Positions 1 through 6,483 of a DNA stretch of 20,263 nucleotides are shown here, one piece after another. The DNA is from Micrococcales bacterium UBA2037 (GTDB lineage: Bacteria > Actinomycetota > Actinomycetes > Actinomycetales > Microbacteriaceae), in NCBI GenBank assembly GCA_002333405.1, contig DDBH01000002.1, positions 1 through 20,263 on the forward strand. The letters are read 5' to 3'. Numbering within the stretch: the first letter of the stretch is position 1; each line of letters begins with the position of its first letter. A program made the translations under genes and the position numbers. Below the pieces are notes generated by a model, which did not search any database, was not told the origin of the DNA, and worked only from the letters and a program-made list of their open reading frames with translations.

Positions 1-2
1 CT

Positions 3-950
3 CAGGGCGTAACTGCAACTTGGGTGAACACCACTGAGGACTTCGTCGGGACCGCTGGGTTGCCAGAAGATCGAATTTCAGCAATCGCTTGGACGAATGC
101 TGCAAAGACGCTACTGATTGACGTGCCTGCGAATGCAGAAATTAGCGACCCGTCGTTTCTGACTGCAAAGCTGGCAAACTCTGAGGCGAAGGCGCTGCAT
201 GTTTTCGTTCGCGTCGGTGCCAATGCCAAGGCGACCATCGTGCTTGATCACGTTGGCCTCGGGGTGCTTGCTGAGAACGTTGAGATTCTGCTTGATCAGG
301 GCGCGAAACTGGACTTCGTGACGATTCAGGATTGGGCTAAGGGCTCGAGCCACGTATCGACTCAGTTTGCCAGGCTCGGCAGGGATTCATTTCTAAAGCA
401 CGTGGTTGTCTCGCTCGGGGGAGACCTAGTGCGAATTACTCCGTCAGTTGCTCTGGATTCACCGGGAGCCGAAATCCAAATGTTTGGCGTTTACCTAGCT
501 GATTCGGGCAACTACTTCGAGCATCGCCCATACGTTGACCACATTGCCGCGAACTGCATTTCCAACGTCGCCTATAAGGGAGCCCTCCAGGGAGCCGGAG
601 CTCACACGGTCTGGGTTGGAGATGTCCTGATCCGCCAGACTGCTGTCGGAACCAACAGCTACGAGCTGAACCGGAACCTGCTTTTGACCGATGGAGCCAG
701 GGCAGACTCTGTTCCTAACCTGGAGATCGAGACCGGAAAGATTGAGGGTGCCGGGCACGCCAGTGCCTCTGGCCGCTTTGACGACGAGCAGCTGTTCTAC
801 TTGATGGCGCGAGGCATTGGCGACAGCGAGGCCAAGAAGTTGGTTGTTCGCGGATTCCTAAACGAAGTTGTCCAGAAAATCGGCATTTCTCAGGTTGAAG
901 AGCGTCTGATCGAAACCATCGAGCAAGAGCTCGAAAAGGTTGGTGCATGA
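3..950 (+). CDS. sufD: FeS cluster assembly protein SufD (5' partial)
   Basis: SufD is the scaffold-complex partner of SufB and SufC in the cytosolic SUF pathway for building iron-sulfur clusters. The reading frame is open to the left edge, so the N-terminus lies outside the window; the GTG at 24 is internal, because upstream codons continue a SufD-like sequence (QGVTATWV). The C-terminal half has the SufB/SufD signature: YELNRNLLLTDGARADSVP, then GKIEGAGHASASGRFDDEQL, in which the His of GHASA is the conserved residue of the SufB-SufD interface, then FYLMARGI. It overlaps the next gene by 4 bp (ATGA), so the two are probably translationally coupled. sufB is expected just upstream. The family call is firm. 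SufD rather than SufB is chosen from the order before Rieske and SufC and from the visible length. Confidence 0.95.
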   Translation, partial: QGVTATWVNTTEDFVGTAGLPEDRISAIAWTNAAKTLLIDVPANAEISDPSFLTAKLANSEAKALHVFVRVGANAKATIVLDHVGLGVLAENVEILLDQGAKLDFVTIQDWAKGSSHVSTQFARLGRDSFLKHVVVSLGGDLVRITPSVALDSPGAEIQMFGVYLADSGNYFEHRPYVDHIAANCISNVAYKGALQGAGAHTVWVGDVLIRQTAVGTNSYELNRNLLLTDGARADSVPNLEIETGKIEGAGHASASGRFDDEQLFYLMARGIGDSEAKKLVVRGFLNEVVQKIGISQVEERLIETIEQELEKVGA

Positions 951-1261
951 TGGCGATTCGAATTTGTGCAGTGGCAGACATAAAGCCAGGTAATGCATTA
1001 AGGGTAACCATTGAGAATCACCCAATCGCATTGGTTAGGACCGCAGCGGGTGACTTCAAGGCAATCGACGACAAGTGTTCCCACGGTGAAATCTCACTGA
1101 GCGAGGGCTTTGTTGAGGACGAAACCATAGAGTGCTGGGCGCACGGTGCAAAGTTTGACCTAAACACCGGTGTTCCACTGAGCCTCCCTGCTTATGAAGC
1201 AGTTAGCACCTACGAGGTTTTAGTTGAAAATGACGAAGTTTTTATCGAGTACGAAGCGTAA
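947..1261 (+). CDS. Rieske-type [2Fe-2S] ferredoxin of the SUF operon
   Basis: A 104-residue single-domain Rieske protein resembling the non-heme iron oxygenase ferredoxin subunits commonly placed between sufD and sufC in actinobacteria. The cluster ligands are visible as C44-x-H46 (CSHGEISL) and C63-x2-H66 (CWAH), 16 residues apart. There is no signal peptide or membrane segment, so it should be a cytosolic electron carrier. Two tandem ATGs exist at 947 and 950; either gives a normal protein, and the first overlaps the sufD stop. Ten bases separate it from sufC. The context suggests it delivers electrons for Fe-S assembly rather than for an aromatic-ring oxygenase, since no oxygenase gene is nearby. 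That role is inferred from position only. Confidence 0.9.
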   Translation: MMAIRICAVADIKPGNALRVTIENHPIALVRTAAGDFKAIDDKCSHGEISLSEGFVEDETIECWAHGAKFDLNTGVPLSLPAYEAVSTYEVLVENDEVFIEYEA

Positions 1262-1270
1262 AGGAAAATA

Positions 1271-2029
1271 ATGGCAACCCTAGAAATCAAGAACCTCCAT
1301 GTGTCAGTAGAGACCGACCAGGGGAAGAAGCAGATCCTGCGCGGCGTTGATCTGACAATCAACTCAGGTGAAACTCACGCAGTGATGGGCCCAAATGGTT
1401 CAGGCAAATCGACTCTTGCATACTCAATTGCAGGCCACCCGAAATATGAAGTCACCGACGGCGAGATTCTGCTGGACGGCGAAGACGTACTTGCGATGTC
1501 AGTAGACGAAAGAGCACGTGCTGGCCTGTTCCTTGCCATGCAGTACCCGGTAGAGGTTCCAGGGGTTTCAGTGTCCAACTTCCTAAGGACCGCAAAGACG
1601 GCAATCGACGGTGAAGCCCCGAAGCTTCGCGAGTGGGTTGGGGACCTAAAAAAGGCAATGAACGACCTGCGTATGGATTCAGACTTCACAGAGCGCAATG
1701 TCAACGAAGGCTTTTCTGGTGGAGAAAAGAAGCGCCATGAAATCCTGCAGATGGAGCTCCTAAAGCCACAAATTGCAATCCTTGATGAAACTGACTCAGG
1801 CCTTGATGTTGACGCCCTAAAGGTAGTTTCCGAAGGCGTGAACCGCGCTAAGACCAACACTGGCCTTGGATTGCTTCTGATCACCCACTACACCCGAATC
1901 CTGCGCTACATCGAGCCTGACTTCGTTCACGTGTTCGTAGCCGGCAAGGTTGCAGAGCAGGGCGGCCCAGAGCTTGCAGAGCGACTAGAGGCAGAGGGTT
2001 ACGATCGCTACCTCAAGGCTGACGCATGA
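1271..2029 (+). CDS. sufC: FeS cluster assembly ATPase SufC
   Basis: The cytosolic ABC-type ATPase that drives conformational change in the SufBCD scaffold. At 252 residues it has the usual family length. Visible motifs are Walker A GPNGSGKST (40-48), Q-loop Gln91 (MQYPVEVPGVS), signature FSGGEKKR (148-155), Walker B IAILDETDSGLD (168-179) and switch His206 (ITHY). The DETDSGLD string is typical of SufC and differs from the DEP of transporter ATPases. A purine-rich AAGGAAAATA lies immediately before the ATG. The stop overlaps the ATG of the following gene (ATGA). All catalytic residues look intact. Confidence 0.97.
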   Translation: MATLEIKNLHVSVETDQGKKQILRGVDLTINSGETHAVMGPNGSGKSTLAYSIAGHPKYEVTDGEILLDGEDVLAMSVDERARAGLFLAMQYPVEVPGVSVSNFLRTAKTAIDGEAPKLREWVGDLKKAMNDLRMDSDFTERNVNEGFSGGEKKRHEILQMELLKPQIAILDETDSGLDVDALKVVSEGVNRAKTNTGLGLLLITHYTRILRYIEPDFVHVFVAGKVAEQGGPELAERLEAEGYDRYLKADA

Positions 2030-2358
2030 TCGAAGCCAAGGAGCTCGACCCAGCTCACTACGACCGGGTTATCGAGGCAATGAAGGAAATCATTGACCCT
2101 GAAATTGGTGTCAACATTATTGACCTTGGACTTGTTTACGGTTTGCAAGAGTCAGAAGATGGCGCCTTGCTAATCAACATGACATTGACATCGGCTGGCT
2201 GCCCGCTTCAGGACGTAATCGAGGAGCAGACCGCCGAAGCATTGGATTCTGTGGTAGATGCCTTCAGGATCAACTGGGTCTGGATGCCGCCGTGGGGTCC
2301 AGAGCAAATTACTGACGACGGCAAAGAAATGATGAGAGCCATCGGGTTCTCGATCTAA
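2026..2358 (+). CDS. sufT: MIP18/DUF59-family FeS assembly factor (SufT-like)
   Basis: A 110-residue protein of the MIP18 (formerly DUF59) family, which helps mature iron-sulfur proteins. Family hallmarks are DPEIGVNIIDLGLVY (24-38), the conserved Cys59 in TSAGCPL, and WMPPWGPEQIT near the C-terminus, the stretch shared with SufT and PaaD-type proteins. It is coupled to sufC by a 4-bp overlap and followed at once by a strong terminator, so it is the last gene of the SUF operon. In many actinobacteria sufS and sufU sit between sufC and this gene; here they do not. The gene symbol follows context. A related PaaD-like role cannot be ruled out from sequence, but no phenylacetate genes are present. 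Confidence 0.88.
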   Translation: MIEAKELDPAHYDRVIEAMKEIIDPEIGVNIIDLGLVYGLQESEDGALLINMTLTSAGCPLQDVIEEQTAEALDSVVDAFRINWVWMPPWGPEQITDDGKEMMRAIGFSI

Positions 2359-2385
2359 AAAAAAGACCCCTCGGGGTCTTTTTTT
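2359..2385. terminator. Bidirectional intrinsic terminator between sufT and bioY
   Basis: GACCCC (2365-2370) and GGGGTC (2373-2378) form a GC-rich hairpin flanked by an A-run on the left and a T-run on the right. The structure is symmetric and lies between the stops of two converging genes (2358 and 2389), so it can end transcription of both the SUF operon and the bioY operon. It is the only non-coding gap between converging genes in this window. Confidence 0.93.
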
Positions 2386-2388
2386 GTC

Positions 2389-2949
2389 CTAGTTACGGAC
2401 CAGTTTCCACGCCGCTGGCAAGAGAGCTGCAGCCGCTACTGCCTTGACCGCATCTCCAATTAGGAACGGAACGACGCCAGCAGCTATTGCCTGGGGCAGA
2501 GTTAGGCCCAGAGTCAGCATCAATCCGGCCACTCCGAAGGCATAGATGACAAGTGAGCCGAGCGCAAAGCTAAAGCCAACCTTGATCACAGTATTTGTGA
2601 ATCCACGGCTAGCCAAGAACCCAACTAGTGCAGCTGCAAAAACAAATCCGACCAAAAATCCCGCGGTTGGCAGAACACCGGTCAGGGTTTTTGCCGAGGC
2701 AAAAACTGGCAAGCCTGCTGCGCCCATGGCAAGGTAAGTTGCCAGAGACGCGGCACCTCGGCCTGCACCTAGAGTTGCACCAACCAGCAGCACAGCAAAG
2801 GTCTGAAGTGTCAGTGGAACTGGCCACATTGGAATCTGAATCTGAGCGGCCATGGCGGTAACAAGGGCTCCGGCAAACACTAGAACCACACTGTTTACAG
2901 CTGTTCTTGGGATAAATCGATCAGCAATGGTTCCGGTTGCGATGCTCAT
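2389..2949 (-). CDS. bioY: Biotin transporter substrate-binding component BioY
   Basis: A 186-residue, very hydrophobic protein of about six membrane helices, the S component (biotin binder) of an ECF-type transporter. The family signature is clear: IPMWPVPLTLQTFAVLLVGA, then GAGRGAASLATYLAMGAAGLP and the C-terminal GVVPFLIGDAVK. The ATG at 2949 is chosen because an AGGAAGG Shine-Dalgarno lies 8 nt upstream; a longer reading from a TTG ten codons earlier would place that site inside the gene. It follows the SURF1 gene by 32 bp on the same strand, so both probably share a transcript. No bioM/bioN (ATPase/T component) genes adjoin it, so it must use a shared ECF module encoded elsewhere or act alone. 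Confidence 0.93.
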   Translation of the reverse strand: MSIATGTIADRFIPRTAVNSVVLVFAGALVTAMAAQIQIPMWPVPLTLQTFAVLLVGATLGAGRGAASLATYLAMGAAGLPVFASAKTLTGVLPTAGFLVGFVFAAALVGFLASRGFTNTVIKVGFSFALGSLVIYAFGVAGLMLTLGLTLPQAIAAGVVPFLIGDAVKAVAAAALLPAAWKLVRN

Positions 2950-2981
2950 TTGGGTTGCCTTCCTGGTTGTTGTTGGCAATT

Positions 2982-3794
2982 CTATTGGTTTGCGTCCTCA
3001 AACTGCGCATCCTGCCACGCCTGATTGGTTTTTTGTGGTCGAGGGCTCAGTTCGCCACTGGCCTCGAGCGCTAAGCGCTTCTCATTGCGATAGGCCCAAC
3101 CAAACCCGATAAACGCCATGATTCCAAAAATCAACCACTGAAACGCATACGACAGGTGATTACCCTCATCCAGGGAAGGTTTAGGCATTGATACCGGCAT
3201 CTGGGAATAGGTCGGACTCTCAGCCATAAGTCGGCCGTAACGGTCAGTGATGACCGCTCCTTGTGCAGCCAGCAGCTCAGTCAGACCAGCGGGATTCACG
3301 GAGGCCAATTGGCCTTGAACTTCGTCTCGGTTCAGATCCGGCTCCGGCACCCGCAACCGGACCGTCAGTTCATGGAGCCCTGGATCTGGCAGGGGATTGG
3401 AGCTGGGTGCTGTAACGGTTTCGCCGGCTGGAAGCCAACCTCGTTCCACCATGAGAATCCGTCCGTCTTCCAGCACCAACGGAACCAACTGCAGGAAGCC
3501 CGCTTGACCACTCAGTGGTCGGTTTCTGACCAGCACTGACTGATCGGGAAGGTAGGTTCCGGTAAGCGTCACCTGGCGCCACTCGTTTTGGAATTCGCCA
3601 TCTGCGTCTGCCGACCACGGCAGGGAATCAAAGGAAATGGGTTGCTTGTCATAGTTTTCAATCACCTGATTGATTTTCTGAACGCGTTCCTCTCGCCTTG
3701 AGAACTGCCACCAGCTCAGCAGTGAGGTTGCGATCGCGAACAGCACCACAAGGGCCAACCAGGGGCCCCAGCGCCTAAGAGTGCTTTGTGTCAA
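2982..3794 (-). CDS. SURF1 family cytochrome c oxidase assembly protein
   Basis: A 270-residue membrane protein of the SURF1 family, which helps insert heme a and assemble aa3-type cytochrome oxidase. The architecture is typical: one helix near residues 11-29 followed by WWQFSRR, an extracytoplasmic domain with GTYLPDQSVLVRNRP and VERGWLPAG, and a second helix near 219-236 preceded by HLSYAFQW, the conserved family motif. The C-terminus is a hydrophilic tail. The start is a TTG with AGGA eight bases upstream; it lies 20 bp inside the preceding gene, a coupled arrangement. No oxidase structural genes are in the window. The family assignment is firm; the oxidase-assembly role is from the family. 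Confidence 0.9.
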   Translation of the reverse strand: MTQSTLRRWGPWLALVVLFAIATSLLSWWQFSRREERVQKINQVIENYDKQPISFDSLPWSADADGEFQNEWRQVTLTGTYLPDQSVLVRNRPLSGQAGFLQLVPLVLEDGRILMVERGWLPAGETVTAPSSNPLPDPGLHELTVRLRVPEPDLNRDEVQGQLASVNPAGLTELLAAQGAVITDRYGRLMAESPTYSQMPVSMPKPSLDEGNHLSYAFQWLIFGIMAFIGFGWAYRNEKRLALEASGELSPRPQKTNQAWQDAQFEDANQ

Positions 3795-3975
3795 AAGGTT
3801 CGTCCTTCAGGAAAAAATCACGTGCTGACAGGTAGTCAATCAGAAATTCACGGTGCGCATCGCACGCGGCCCAGGTTTTAACCCGCCCCTCTACATGGAC
3901 CTTAGGGTTCCGCCAACTTATGAGCCGCGAAGCACTAGCTTGGCATCCGGCTCGAGAGCACTTTACATCAGTCAT
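3775..3975 (-). CDS. Small conserved Cys/His protein, function unknown
   Basis: A 66-residue soluble protein starting MTDVKCSRAGC. C6, C11, C38 and H41 (CSRAGC and ACDAH) form a plausible single zinc site, a pattern I recall for small actinobacterial proteins encoded beside SURF1, but I know no function. A longer frame extends upstream without a credible start. The ATG at 3975 is favoured because it gives a compact protein overlapping the preceding gene by 8 bp, although no good Shine-Dalgarno is visible. Its 3' end overlaps the SURF1 start by 20 bp, so it is probably co-translated. A role linked to respiration or copper/heme handling would be guesswork from position. Confidence 0.72.
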   Translation of the reverse strand: MTDVKCSRAGCQASASRLISWRNPKVHVEGRVKTWAACDAHREFLIDYLSARDFFLKDEPFDTKHS

Positions 3976-4252
3976 CGAATTTGAATTGATCAGCCTTGAT
4001 TGTGATTTTCGGGGCAATCGCCCGCGACGTTGATTCCTTCGGTGCGCCCTGAGCGTTTGCAAGGACGACGGCGAAGTAAGGGAGGAAAATTGCCAATGCG
4101 AAAAACACCCACATCAGCACCCCTTGCGTGAAAACTCCGAGAACTATGCAAACCATTCGAACCGACATTGCTACGGTGTAGCGAATCATCCTCGTGCGCC
4201 TTTCATCCTCGGGGCTCAGATGCAGTGAGGTGGCGCTTTGCCGTTTACTCAA
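3968..4252 (-). CDS. DUF3099-like small two-helix membrane protein
   Basis: A short membrane protein, 94 residues from the TTG at 4252. The N-terminal part (SATSLHLSPEDERRTRMIRYTVAMSVRM) followed by two close hydrophobic helices (about 26-44 and 46-66) and a charged tail matches what I recall of the DUF3099 family, which sits near fabG/fabI and SURF1 in actinobacteria. The frame stays open further upstream, but that region carries the fabG promoter and gives non-conserved residues, so the start is uncertain: the TTG has no clear Shine-Dalgarno. It is first in a four-gene minus-strand operon with the Cys/His protein, SURF1 and bioY, and is divergent from fabG. Function is unknown. Confidence 0.62.
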   Translation of the reverse strand: MSKRQSATSLHLSPEDERRTRMIRYTVAMSVRMVCIVLGVFTQGVLMWVFFALAIFLPYFAVVLANAQGAPKESTSRAIAPKITIKADQFKFDD

Positions 4253-4282
4253 GTGTCGCCAATCATTTGGGGTTGAAATTAC

Positions 4283-4333
4283 TAGACTGTGGTATTCATA
4301 ACGCTCAGAACTCAATGGTATTCCCGCTAGGAG
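4283..4333 (+). promoter_or_regulatory. Putative fabG-fabI promoter (-10) and ribosome binding site
   Basis: TAGACT at 4283-4288 matches the -10 hexamer that recurs before other starts in this window. It would start a leader of about 45 nt. AGGAG at 4329-4333 lies 8 nt before the fabG ATG at 4342, so this gene uses a conventional leader, unlike the leaderless genes elsewhere in the window. No convincing -35 is visible. The promoter overlaps the 5' region of the divergent DUF3099-like gene. Confidence 0.5.
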
Positions 4334-4341
4334 TAAGAAAA

Positions 4342-5052
4342 ATGCAATCAACACGAACTGTTTTGATTACAGGTGGTAATCGCGGCATTGGTTTCGCAAT
4401 AGCCGAGGAGTTCATCGCTTCTGGATATCAGGTTGCAGTTACTGCCAGATCCGGTTCTGGACCGGTCGGTGCAATGACAGTGATTGCTGACGTAACAAAC
4501 TCAGAGAGCTTGGATGCCGCAATTGCAGCAGTCGAGGCAGAACTGGGGCCCATATCTATCCTGGTAGCCAACGCCGGCATCACCAAAGACACGCTGTTGC
4601 TGCGCATGTCAGATGAAGAATTTGAATCTGTGGTCGACACGAACCTGAATGGAGTTTTCAGGATCGTAAAGCGAGTTATCAAGAGCATGTTGAAACAAAA
4701 GTTTGGTCGAGTGATTTTGATCGGCAGTGTGGTTGGCCTTCTTGGGAGTGCCGGTCAAGTGAACTACTCATCGACAAAGAGCGCTCTAGTGGGGATGGCT
4801 CGGTCGATCACGCGTGAAATTGGTGCCAAGAACATCACCGCCAACGTGGTGGCCCCTGGTTTTATTGACACTGACATGACTGCGGAGCTGGGCGAAGACC
4901 TTGCCAAGAGCTATCGGGAGCGCATCCCAGCCGGGCGATTTGCGAGCCCGTCTGAAGTCGCAAAAGTTGTTCGATGGATTGCCTCGGATGAGGCTTCCTA
5001 CATCTCTGGAGCTGTAATTCCAGTTGATGGTGGCCTGGGTATGGGTCATTAG
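4342..5052 (+). CDS. fabG: 3-oxoacyl-ACP reductase FabG
   Basis: A short-chain dehydrogenase that reduces 3-ketoacyl-ACP with NADPH in type II fatty acid synthesis. At 236 residues it has the NADP-binding TGGNRGIG (10-17), NAG (77-79), and the catalytic set Asn in NLNG, Ser129, Tyr142 and Lys146 (YSSTK). PGFIDTDM and the C-terminal PVDGGLGMGH are FabG hallmarks. The ATG at 4342 is chosen for its AGGAG site 8 nt upstream; a longer frame extends to 4168 but crosses the promoter. fabI follows 37 bp later, reproducing the mabA-inhA arrangement of mycobacteria, so the two consecutive reductase steps are co-expressed. Confidence 0.95.
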   Translation: MQSTRTVLITGGNRGIGFAIAEEFIASGYQVAVTARSGSGPVGAMTVIADVTNSESLDAAIAAVEAELGPISILVANAGITKDTLLLRMSDEEFESVVDTNLNGVFRIVKRVIKSMLKQKFGRVILIGSVVGLLGSAGQVNYSSTKSALVGMARSITREIGAKNITANVVAPGFIDTDMTAELGEDLAKSYRERIPAGRFASPSEVAKVVRWIASDEASYISGAVIPVDGGLGMGH

Positions 5053-5089
5053 GTAGTAGCGTTTCAATAACAAGACTTGAGGAGTCATC

Positions 5090-5857
5090 GTGGGTATTTT
5101 GCAGGGTAAGAAGATTTTGATCACGGGCGTGCTGACCGAGGCGTCCATCGCTTTTTCAGCAGCGAGATTGGCCCAAGAGCAGGGCGCAGAGGTTATTCTG
5201 AGCTCGTTCGGCCGGATGCTGCCCATCACCACAAAAATTGCAGAGCGTCTTCCAAACCCAGTGAAGGTCATCGAACTAGACGCCACCAACCAGGAGCACT
5301 TGGATGGTCTTGCTGATGTGATTCGGTCCGAGATTGGACAGATTGACGGCATCGTGCACGCGATTGCCTTTGCCCCGCAAACCGCTTTGGGTGGCAACTT
5401 CCTGGAGACTGAATGGTCTGATGTGTCGACGGCGGTCGAAGTTTCGGCCTATTCGCTGAAATCAATAACGACGGCCTGCCTTCCGGTATTGAACAACCCG
5501 AGCTCAGTTGTTGGTCTTACCTTTGATGCTACTGTCTCCTGGCCGGTCTACGACTGGATGGGTGTAGCTAAAGCAGCCTTTGAGTCAACCTCACGTTACC
5601 TAGCAAAATATCTTGGACCCAAGGGCATTCGTGTGAACTTGGTTTCCGCTGGCCCACTTAGAACGACGGCTGCCAAGGGCATTCCAGGATTCGCGACCAT
5701 GGAAGAACTTTGGACAGACCGGGCACCACTAGGTTGGGACCTAACTGACACTGAAGCTGCCGCCAAAGGTCTTGTTGCGCTATTGAGCGACTGGTTCCCA
5801 GCTACGACCGGTGAGATGGTTCACGTCGACGGCGGCCTGCACTCAACCGGAGCCTAG
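5090..5857 (+). CDS. fabI: Enoyl-ACP reductase FabI (InhA-like)
   Basis: The NADH-dependent enoyl-ACP reductase that completes each elongation cycle. The GTG start has GAGGAG about 5 nt upstream. At 255 residues it is shorter than mycobacterial InhA, lacking its extended substrate-loop insertion, but matches InhA in several blocks: GVLTEASIAFSAARLAQEQG, VHAIAFAPQ, SAYS, RAPLGW and ALLSDWFPATTGEMVHVDGG. Catalytic Phe145, Tyr154 and Lys161 are present (VYDWMGVAK). At the position of InhA Ser94 and E. coli FabI Gly93 this protein has Ala91 and Ala93 (HAIAF instead of HSIGF). It ends in a CTAG whose complementary strand holds the serB stop, so the two converging genes overlap by 4 bp. Confidence 0.95.
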   Translation: MGILQGKKILITGVLTEASIAFSAARLAQEQGAEVILSSFGRMLPITTKIAERLPNPVKVIELDATNQEHLDGLADVIRSEIGQIDGIVHAIAFAPQTALGGNFLETEWSDVSTAVEVSAYSLKSITTACLPVLNNPSSVVGLTFDATVSWPVYDWMGVAKAAFESTSRYLAKYLGPKGIRVNLVSAGPLRTTAAKGIPGFATMEELWTDRAPLGWDLTDTEAAAKGLVALLSDWFPATTGEMVHVDGGLHSTGA

Positions 5858-6483
5858 GGGAGCAACGAAATAACCTGAGCCAAGTCTCTTGTAGAGATTG
5901 CAACATCGGCTGCCCGATTGACGATAGGTTTCGCGCAAAAAGCAATTGACAGGCCAGCAATTTCCATCATCTTCAGGTCATTTGCACCGTCTCCAATGGC
6001 GACCGTGTTGGACAAGGGCACGCCCAACTCAGCTGCCAACTCAACAAGCGTGTCGGCTTTGGCCTGCGCGTCCACGATTGGTCCGCTGACCCGTCCTGTG
6101 AGTTCACCACTGTCGATTTCCAGAGTGTTTGCTCTAACAAAATCTAGGTTGAGTGCGGACTTCAACGGACCCAGCAATTGAATGAAGCCTCCGGAGACGG
6201 CAGCGACCTGGCCGCCTGAGGCTTGAATGTATTGAATGAGCTCCTTAGCGCCTTTAGTCGGAGTTAGGTTGTTGCTAATAGCCTCGAGAGTGCTCTCCCT
6301 GACCCCTGCAAGAAGAGCAACACGCTCTATCAAGGACTGACTGAAATCTATTTCACCGGCCATTGCGCGCTCGGTGATTTTCGCAACCTGTTCTCTTGTG
6401 CCGGAGTGTTCGGCGAGAAGCTCAATAGCTTCCTGATCAATCAGAGTTGAGTCAACATCAAATACAACAAACAGGGGCGTCAA
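5854..6483 (-). CDS. serB: Phosphoserine phosphatase SerB
   Basis: A HAD-superfamily phosphatase for the last step of serine synthesis. At 209 residues it has the catalytic domain only and lacks the N-terminal ACT domains of mycobacterial SerB2. Motifs: FDVDSTLID with nucleophile Asp9 and acid/base Asp11, VSGGF with Ser97, Lys142, and GDGANDLKMM with Asp165 and Asp169. EAIELLAEHSGTREQVAKIT is the SerB-type cap. The TTG start overlaps the glgC stop by 4 bp (TTGA), so translation is probably coupled to glgC. There is no functional link between serine and glycogen synthesis; shared transcription is more likely a product of compaction. Confidence 0.92.
   Translation of the reverse strand: MTPLFVVFDVDSTLIDQEAIELLAEHSGTREQVAKITERAMAGEIDFSQSLIERVALLAGVRESTLEAISNNLTPTKGAKELIQYIQASGGQVAAVSGGFIQLLGPLKSALNLDFVRANTLEIDSGELTGRVSGPIVDAQAKADTLVELAAELGVPLSNTVAIGDGANDLKMMEIAGLSIAFCAKPIVNRAADVAISTRDLAQVISLLP

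Noticed and set aside
1375..1884. 169-residue reading frame on the minus strand opposite sufC
   Set aside because: Low-complexity Ser/Arg-rich text, no motif, no ribosome site, fully inside the strongly coding sufC. Antisense shadow.
2947..2979. Longer BioY start at TTG 2979
   Set aside because: The Shine-Dalgarno AGGAAGG would be inside the gene; the ATG at 2949 is better placed.
4168..4341. Longer FabG frame beginning at 4168
   Set aside because: The extension runs through the promoter and ribosome site and shows no conserved sequence; FabG begins with MQSTRTVLITGG.
4786..5397. 203-residue minus-strand frame across fabG and fabI
   Set aside because: Covers two confidently identified genes and their gap; composition is not protein-like. 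Shadow.
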